Source: Kribbella monticola
Lineage (GTDB): Bacteria > Actinomycetota > Actinomycetes > Propionibacteriales > Kribbellaceae
Length of the DNA stretch: 64,000 bases
Direction: 5' to 3'
NCBI RefSeq assembly: GCF_003261635.1
Contig: NZ_QFXK01000029.1
Span: 124,001 to 188,000 of the forward strand
Below the pieces are notes generated by a model. That model worked only from the letters and a program-made list of their open reading frames with translations, did not search any database and had not been told where the DNA came from. Below are positions 58,737 to 64,000 of this stretch, in pieces; position 1 is the first letter of the stretch, and each line of letters begins with the position of its first letter. A program made the translations under genes and the position numbers.

Positions 58737-61064
58737 TCACCGCCCGGTGAGCTCGTAGACCTTCACCCGGGATTCCTGATGCCGCAGCGAAGCCAGCCGG
58801 TCCAGGGCCGGTGAGACGGGGCCGTCCCGAAGGTCCGCGTAGATCCAGCGCACGCCGTACTGCGATCGCAGGCGGTCCAGCAGTTGCGGGGTCGGCGCGG
58901 TGAGTGCCTGGTGGGTGAGCTCGACCCGATCCAGCCAGGGCGAGGGCTGGAAGAAGTACTTGATGCCGTTGACCCCGTTGTTCGCCATCCCCTGCTGCGT
59001 GTAGGCCCAGCCCTCCAGCAGAACGCGCCGGCCGGCGATGCCGCTCACGATGTACCCGCGGGCATCGCACCCGGGTCGCTGCGGGCCGGCAGGGCGGCAG
59101 TAGGTGTTGGCGAGCACGACGTCGTTCGGTGCGGAGTTCTTCGCCAGCCAGCGCGCTGCGGCGAGCTCGTCGGGGTACACCCGCCAGCCTGCCGAGACGA
59201 AGTGGCCTGAGCCGTGGAGGTGGCGAACTCGCCACGCATCGGTTACGACCGTGCCGATCGGTAGTCCGATCACGACGAGCATCGCGAAGGCCATGCCCAG
59301 TCCCGTGAGGCACTGCCGACGGCGAGCCCACAGCCAGACGATCAACGCCAGTACGGCGAGCAGGACAGTCACCAGGAGGGGACGGGCGAGCACCTCGATC
59401 TGGGCGGCGCGGAACCCGGTGGCGTTCTTCCTGACCAGCCCTGCGCAGACCGCGATCGCAGTACCGGTCCCCAGCCCGACCAGGCCGGTACGAAGGATCG
59501 TGCGCCGGCTGCGGCCTCGGACGCCGACTGCGATCAGCCAGCCGACCGCTGCGGCCGCGAACGGCAGACCGGAGCGCAGGAAGTAGTACTGGCTCGCAGA
59601 GGGATGGTTCACCAGGCTCACGCCGAGCCAGGAAGCGGTCAACCCTCCGACCAGGAACCAGGCGACAGGGCTCTGCCGCAGCGCGCGGACCCCGATCAGT
59701 CCGAAGCCGGCCAGCAGCGCCGCGTGCGCGAGCACGAAGCCGGCCAGGATCACCAGGGCTCCTGCGACCGCCACGTGGTCCCCGGTCAGAGACCGGAGCA
59801 CCAGGCCGCCGGTACCGGCCAGCGAACCGTCGCCGGTCGCTCCGCGATAGCCGGGCTGGAACTTGGCGATCGCGAAGAGCTGGATCCCGGACCCGCTCGT
59901 GCTCCCGGCCACAGTGAGCATCGTCCACACGGTGATCGCGACCAGCAGTCCACCGATCGCGACGGCCCGCCAAGGGATGCGCCGTTCCTTCACCAGCAGG
60001 AACAGCGCCGACAGCCCCACGCCACCGATGAGGATCGGCAGCACGGTCGGCTTCGAACCACCTCCGACGACGGCCGCCGCCACCGCGAGCGCCCAGACTC
60101 CTCGACCACCACCGCGATAAAGAGCAGCGATCACGAAGTACGCCGCCGCGGCGAGAACCAACGTCGCCAAGGTCTGCGAGGGAGTCATCAGGCCGGCCGG
60201 GCCCACGAGGTCCACCTGAGACCAGGCCGGTACGAAGAAGCCCAGTTGCGGTACGACGAACGCCAGGCCGGCCAGCAAGCCGGTCCACCAAACCTTGCTG
60301 ACCTGACGAGCCAGTGCGGCTCCGGCCAGCAGACCGGCGAACATCACCGGCAGCAGCCACAGCCGGTACATCACCAGGATCGGCGAGAGCCTGGTGATGT
60401 CGACGGCGCCGGCCATGTCGGCATTGGGGAACCAGTGGTACTCCAATGCCTCGCCTGACACCTGGGGCAGCTGCGGTGGAACGCTGCGGAGCAGTTCGTT
60501 CACCATCGACAGGTGGTAGAGCCCGTCGGGGTAGTACGCGATGCCGTGCGGTGGTGGGGCGTGATCCGCCATCACGCCCAGCGTCGTCGCCAGCGCGAGC
60601 AGAGTCAGGCAGATCGACAGACCCCAGGACCACGCCATCGGCAATGGTTCAGGCTCGGCAATCCGCCAGTACTGCCGTAGCCCCGGAACCAGCGCGAAAG
60701 CCAGCAGGACCAGCAAAGGCCAGACGACGAGAAACTGCTGCACACCAAGCCAGGTGAAGAGAGCCCAACCGCCAAGCTGGTAAGCGATTCCGACAGCGGC
60801 TCCTAGACCGACGTCCTCGGCCCAGTTGCCTGTACTGCGCCAGAGAGCCCGCATGAGCAGGACGCCCGGCAGCACGACGCACGCCCCGAAGTACACGCCG
60901 TACCGGAGGATCGCTTCGAGCGGCACGTCGATGATCAGTAGCCCGACCACGGAGGCCACCACAGGGACAAGCCACGGCAGCAGCCCGTGCCGAATCCGGG
61001 CAGCTGGTCGCGGTGGCTCGACGGACAGGGCGTGGGTCTGCTCGTGCGGGATGACCGTGGCCAT
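58737..61064 (-). CDS. Large polytopic membrane protein, putative GT-C glycosyltransferase (paralogue C)
   Basis: A 775-residue protein with about 14 membrane helices; tandem neighbour and close paralogue of the next gene. Shared motifs are YYPDGLYHLSMVNELL and VPPQLPQVSGEALEYHWF (first exterior loop), SKPTVLPILIGGVGLSALFLL, IQLFAIAKFQPGY, LANTYCRPAG, CDARGYIVSGIAGRRVLLEGWAYTQQ and YGVRWIYADLRDGP. The Asp-His pair in the first loop (DGLYH) would suit a GT-C active site. Its ATG shares a base with the stop of paralogue D (TGATG). The two may act in one polymerisation step or on different sugars. Confidence 0.65.
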   Translation of the reverse strand: MATVIPHEQTHALSVEPPRPAARIRHGLLPWLVPVVASVVGLLIIDVPLEAILRYGVYFGACVVLPGVLLMRALWRSTGNWAEDVGLGAAVGIAYQLGGWALFTWLGVQQFLVVWPLLVLLAFALVPGLRQYWRIAEPEPLPMAWSWGLSICLTLLALATTLGVMADHAPPPHGIAYYPDGLYHLSMVNELLRSVPPQLPQVSGEALEYHWFPNADMAGAVDITRLSPILVMYRLWLLPVMFAGLLAGAALARQVSKVWWTGLLAGLAFVVPQLGFFVPAWSQVDLVGPAGLMTPSQTLATLVLAAAAYFVIAALYRGGGRGVWALAVAAAVVGGGSKPTVLPILIGGVGLSALFLLVKERRIPWRAVAIGGLLVAITVWTMLTVAGSTSGSGIQLFAIAKFQPGYRGATGDGSLAGTGGLVLRSLTGDHVAVAGALVILAGFVLAHAALLAGFGLIGVRALRQSPVAWFLVGGLTASWLGVSLVNHPSASQYYFLRSGLPFAAAAVGWLIAVGVRGRSRRTILRTGLVGLGTGTAIAVCAGLVRKNATGFRAAQIEVLARPLLVTVLLAVLALIVWLWARRRQCLTGLGMAFAMLVVIGLPIGTVVTDAWRVRHLHGSGHFVSAGWRVYPDELAAARWLAKNSAPNDVVLANTYCRPAGPQRPGCDARGYIVSGIAGRRVLLEGWAYTQQGMANNGVNGIKYFFQPSPWLDRVELTHQALTAPTPQLLDRLRSQYGVRWIYADLRDGPVSPALDRLASLRHQESRVKVYELTGR

Positions 61065-63337
61065 CAGCCTGCACCGAGCTCGTAGATCTTGACTTCACCC
61101 TCCTGGTAACGCAGTACCGCCAGCTCGTCCAGCTTGGCGGACGTCGGTCCGTCCCACCCGTCAGCGTAGATCCAGCGCACGCCGTACTGCTGACGAACCT
61201 CCGTCAGCAACTGCGCGGTCGGCGCTGTCAGGATCTGTTCGGTCAACTGGACTCGGTCGGGCCAGGGCGAGTCCTGGTACGCGTACCGCTTGCCGCCGAC
61301 TCCACTGGTCTCCAGCGCCTGCTGGGTATAGGCCCAGCCCTCCATCAGGGTTCGGCGACCGGCGATCCCGCTGACGAGATAGCCCCGCGCATCGCAACCG
61401 GGCTGCTGTGCGCCGGGCGGCTGGCACCAGGTGCCGGTGAGTACCACGTCGGCTGGGTCGGAGTGCGCGCCGAGCCACAGGGCGGCAGCCTGCTCGTCCG
61501 GATGGACCTGGCCGTTCACCGCGCGGTAGGTCCCATCCGTCTGGAAGGCGAAGTACGAGTACTTGGCCATGCCGACCAGAGACACTGCAATCGCCACGAG
61601 GACGGGCACAGCCGAGCCGAGTCCTGGCTGCTTCACCCGACGGCGTCTACTGAGCAGCCACCCGCAGACCAGCAGCGCGGTCAGTACGCCGGTTACGAGC
61701 AGCGGCCGGGCCAGCGCGTCGACCTGAGCCGCTCTGGAATCTTCGGAACGGAGCTTGGCGGGCTGCATGGCCACGAAGAACCCGACGCCGAGCACCAGTG
61801 CAGTGGCGCTCACCAGCAGGATCGTCCGGCCACTGCGGCCTTTGAACGCTACGGCAACCAGCCAACCCGCTGCCGCGGCCGCGAACGGCACGACGCTGCG
61901 CAGGAAGTACTGCTGACCCGCTGCGGGGTGATTCGCCACCAACAGCCCGATCCATGCACTCGCCAAAGTTCCTGCCAGCAGCCAGGCGACTGGATCACGC
62001 CTGGTCGATCGCACGAACAGCAAACCGAAGCCGGTCAGCAGTCCGGCCGACGACAACAAGATCAGTCCCAGCAGTACGGCGACCCCACTGATCGTCGTCG
62101 AGTCTCCCGAGGTCAGCCACGCTGGGACCAGCCCGCCGGTGCCCGGCACCGACGTGTCACCGGTGATCGCGGGGTACGCCGGCTGGAACCTGGCGATGGC
62201 GAAGAGCTGGAATCCCGATCCGCTCGGCCCCGCAATGAAGCGCAAGGTGACGAGCATGGCGAGCACCAGGACGAGGCCGGCGCCGACCGACCGCCAGAGC
62301 AGCTTCCGCTCCCGGACGAGGAGGAACAGCGCGGCCAGACCGACGCCGCCAGCCAGGATCGGCAGCATCGACGGCTTCGATCCACCAGCGACAACCGCCA
62401 GCGCCGCGGCGAGCACCCAGGCACCACGACCACCGCTGCGACGGAACACCGCATCGACGACGAAGATCGCCGCCGCTGTCCCCGCGACGATGCTGAACGT
62501 CAGAGATGGGCTGAGCAGACTCGCTGAGCCGGTCGGCAGCACCACCACTGCGGCGAGCACACCGGTCCACCACACCTTGCTGACCTGCCGGGCCAGCGCA
62601 GCGGACACAAGCAGCACGACAACCGCCTGCGGCAACAGCCAGAGGCGAAACAGCACGAGGGCCGGTGAGAGGCGGGTGATGTCCACGGCGCTCGCCATGT
62701 CAGCATCGGCGAACCAGTGGTACTGCAGCGGTTCGCCTGCCGCCTGCGGTAGCTGCGGCGGCACCGACCGCATCACCTCGTGCACCAACGACAGGTGAAA
62801 CAGCAGGTCCTGGTAGTACGCCGTACCGCTCGGCGGCGGCTGGTGATCGGCCAGCACGTTGAAGGTGGTGATGAGGACCAGCACCGTGGCACAGCCGGCG
62901 ACACCCCAGGACCAGGCCACCGGAAGCGGCACCGGCGCCACAATCCGCCAGCAAGACCGCAGCCGAGGCACGGCCGCGAAGACCGCCAGCACGAGCGCTG
63001 GCCAGGCGCACAACCAGGACTGCAGCCCCAGTGCAGTGAAGATCGCCCACCCCAGCAACTGGTACGCCGCCCCGACCGCTGCACCGAGCCCGAAGTCCTC
63101 AGCCCAGTTGCCAGTGCTCCGCCATGCGCCCCTGAGCAGCAGTACGCCGGGCAGAACCACGCAAAAGACGAAATAGCCGCTGTACTTCGCGATGTCCGCC
63201 AGCGGCACGTCGATCGCAAGCAGCCCACCCACCCCCGCGGCAACCGGGAGCAGCCACGGAATCAGCCGGCCAAGAACAGCGGAACCGGGCGCACGGGGAC
63301 TCGTGGCAACGGCGGGCTCCGCTTCGATCGCCGTCAC
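61064..63337 (-). CDS. Large polytopic membrane protein, putative GT-C glycosyltransferase (paralogue D)
   Basis: A 757-residue protein with about 14 membrane helices, first of a coupled tandem pair. It keeps the same blocks as paralogue C: YYQDLLFHLSLVHEVM, VPPQLPQAAGEPLQYHWFADADMASAVDITRLSPALVLFRLW, FQLFAIARFQPAY, VLTGTWCQPPG, CDARGYLVSGIAGRRTLMEGWAYTQQ and YGVRWIYADGWDGP. The GTG at 63337 has AGGAGAG upstream. Strong similarity over the whole length indicates a recent tandem duplication, in contrast with the more distant A/B copies 8-30 kb away. Confidence 0.65.
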   Translation of the reverse strand: MTAIEAEPAVATSPRAPGSAVLGRLIPWLLPVAAGVGGLLAIDVPLADIAKYSGYFVFCVVLPGVLLLRGAWRSTGNWAEDFGLGAAVGAAYQLLGWAIFTALGLQSWLCAWPALVLAVFAAVPRLRSCWRIVAPVPLPVAWSWGVAGCATVLVLITTFNVLADHQPPPSGTAYYQDLLFHLSLVHEVMRSVPPQLPQAAGEPLQYHWFADADMASAVDITRLSPALVLFRLWLLPQAVVVLLVSAALARQVSKVWWTGVLAAVVVLPTGSASLLSPSLTFSIVAGTAAAIFVVDAVFRRSGGRGAWVLAAALAVVAGGSKPSMLPILAGGVGLAALFLLVRERKLLWRSVGAGLVLVLAMLVTLRFIAGPSGSGFQLFAIARFQPAYPAITGDTSVPGTGGLVPAWLTSGDSTTISGVAVLLGLILLSSAGLLTGFGLLFVRSTRRDPVAWLLAGTLASAWIGLLVANHPAAGQQYFLRSVVPFAAAAAGWLVAVAFKGRSGRTILLVSATALVLGVGFFVAMQPAKLRSEDSRAAQVDALARPLLVTGVLTALLVCGWLLSRRRRVKQPGLGSAVPVLVAIAVSLVGMAKYSYFAFQTDGTYRAVNGQVHPDEQAAALWLGAHSDPADVVLTGTWCQPPGAQQPGCDARGYLVSGIAGRRTLMEGWAYTQQALETSGVGGKRYAYQDSPWPDRVQLTEQILTAPTAQLLTEVRQQYGVRWIYADGWDGPTSAKLDELAVLRYQEGEVKIYELGAG

Positions 63338-63487
63338 GCCTGTTCGCTCTCCTGCGTGCGCACCGCCCTATTGGAGCACGGTGCACCTCCACCGGCGGCG
63401 CAGCTCGAGGCCGCGGCCAGCGACCCGAAGTACTGGCAGTGGCCGGGCTCCGGGCCACCTCGTCGTGCTCCTTGCCCTCGATCTCAG

Positions 63488-63493
63488 TAGGGT
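63488..63493 (+). promoter_or_regulatory. -10 box for leaderless methyltransferase gene
   Basis: TAGGGT ends 6 nt before the ATG at 63500; no ribosome site. Confidence 0.5.
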
Positions 63494-63499
63494 GTGCCA

Positions 63500-64000
63500 A
63501 TGACCGAAGCCGGATCGCCGTCGATCCAGAGCCCTGACTACTGGTGGTACCGCGCCCGCGCCGAGCTTCTCGAGACAGTGCTCAGCGAGCACGTCGGGGA
63601 GCCGCGGCGGCTGCTGGACGTCGGCAGCGCCGACGGCCCCAGCGTGTCCTGGCTGCGCGGACACGGTAAGCAGGTCGCGCTGGACGTTGACCCGCGCGGG
63701 CTCGGACCCGGCGGGGTCTGCGGCTCGGCACTCGAGCTGCCGTTCTCCGACCAGGTGTTCGACGTCGTCGCCGCGTTCGACGTGATCGAGCATTGCGAGC
63801 CCGAGGACCAGGCGCTCGCCGAGGTGTACCGCGTGCTGTCTCCCGGTGGGCGCTTCCTGATGTCGGTGCCGGCCTACCAGTGGGCCTGGACCCACTTCGA
63901 CGAGCACAACCACCACTTCCGCCGGTACACCCGTGCCCGCGCGACCCGGGCCCTGCGGGCGAGCGGTTTCGAGATCCTGCGGGCGACCCACATCTTCGGT
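63500..64000 (+). CDS. Class I SAM-dependent methyltransferase (partial)
   Basis: The first 167 residues of a UbiE/Methyltransf_11-type enzyme, running off the window edge. SPDYWWYRARAELLETVLSEH leads to motif I LLDVGSADGPSVSWL, the acidic LDVDPRG, FDVVAAFDVIEH (motif II) and LSPGGRFLMSVPAYQWAW with HFDEHNHHFRRYT after it. The YxWxWxxFDExxHHxRRY block is typical of methyltransferases in polysaccharide loci that act on lipid-linked or sugar substrates. It is divergent from paralogue D and appears leaderless. Confidence 0.87.
   Translation, partial: MTEAGSPSIQSPDYWWYRARAELLETVLSEHVGEPRRLLDVGSADGPSVSWLRGHGKQVALDVDPRGLGPGGVCGSALELPFSDQVFDVVAAFDVIEHCEPEDQALAEVYRVLSPGGRFLMSVPAYQWAWTHFDEHNHHFRRYTRARATRALRASGFEILRATHIFG

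Overview
The window is about 70 percent G+C, rich in GTG starts and ATGA, GTGA and TGATG gene overlaps. Many starts are apparently leaderless: a TANNNT -10 box lies 6-8 nt before the start codon. Gene content points to an actinobacterium, most like Kribbella or another Propionibacteriales member. That placement is an inference from content and synteny; no ribosomal or other marker gene is present. There is no tRNA, rRNA, insertion sequence, prophage or CRISPR array.

Layout. (1) 1-1964: the end of a tad/flp-type locus (TadA ATPase and the septum-site protein Ssd), leftward. (2) 2.0-11.7 kb: a chitin-degradation island with three secreted GH18 chitinases carrying different accessory modules, an SGNH hydrolase, a LysR/MFS pair, a YbaK deacylase and a TrmB/LuxR-type regulator. 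(3) 12.1-14.1 kb: a HAD-IB phosphatase, a 314-bp gene-free interval and a leftward Fic-like gene. This is the order Rv3661 - MTS2823/Ms1 RNA - Rv3662c of Mycobacterium, so the interval probably encodes an Ms1 (6S-like) RNA. In Mycobacterium, ssd and the HAD gene are divergent neighbours; here the chitinase island separates them.

(4) 14.2-19.3 kb: a GT2-TagF fusion for wall polymer synthesis, then argS behind a leader peptide with four consecutive Arg codons, then an esterase. (5) 19.3-30.3 kb: mostly accessory metabolism and resistance, namely a serine hydrolase, a double GNAT protein, two DHA2-type MFS exporters (one with a divergent TetR and an operator inside its promoter), an ECF sigma factor with a SnoaL-like tail, a DUF2786 protein and a flavin-dependent oxidase. 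(6) 30.3-32.9 kb: a tightly overlapping leftward operon of ACP, adenylating ligase, short-chain reductase and AcpS-sized phosphopantetheinyl transferase.

(7) 33.3-64.0 kb: a large surface-glycan region interrupted by an AAA/DUF4143 ATPase behind 23-bp tandem repeats. It encodes two polyprenyl-phosphate-type GT2 enzymes, a GtrA-like flippase, four paralogous large membrane proteins (putative GT-C glycosyltransferases), a nonulosonate pair (PseH-like GNAT plus PseI/NeuB synthase), a WecE/WecD pair for a 4-amino-6-deoxyhexose, and several GT-B/TagF-like proteins. It also holds methyltransferases (one fused to a nucleotidyltransferase-like domain), a beta-helix protein and a GHL10 glycoside hydrolase. 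A plausible reading is that nucleotide and lipid-linked sugars are made by the soluble enzymes, flipped by GtrA-type proteins and joined outside by the GT-C-like proteins into an anionic wall glycopolymer, perhaps one containing nonulosonic acid.
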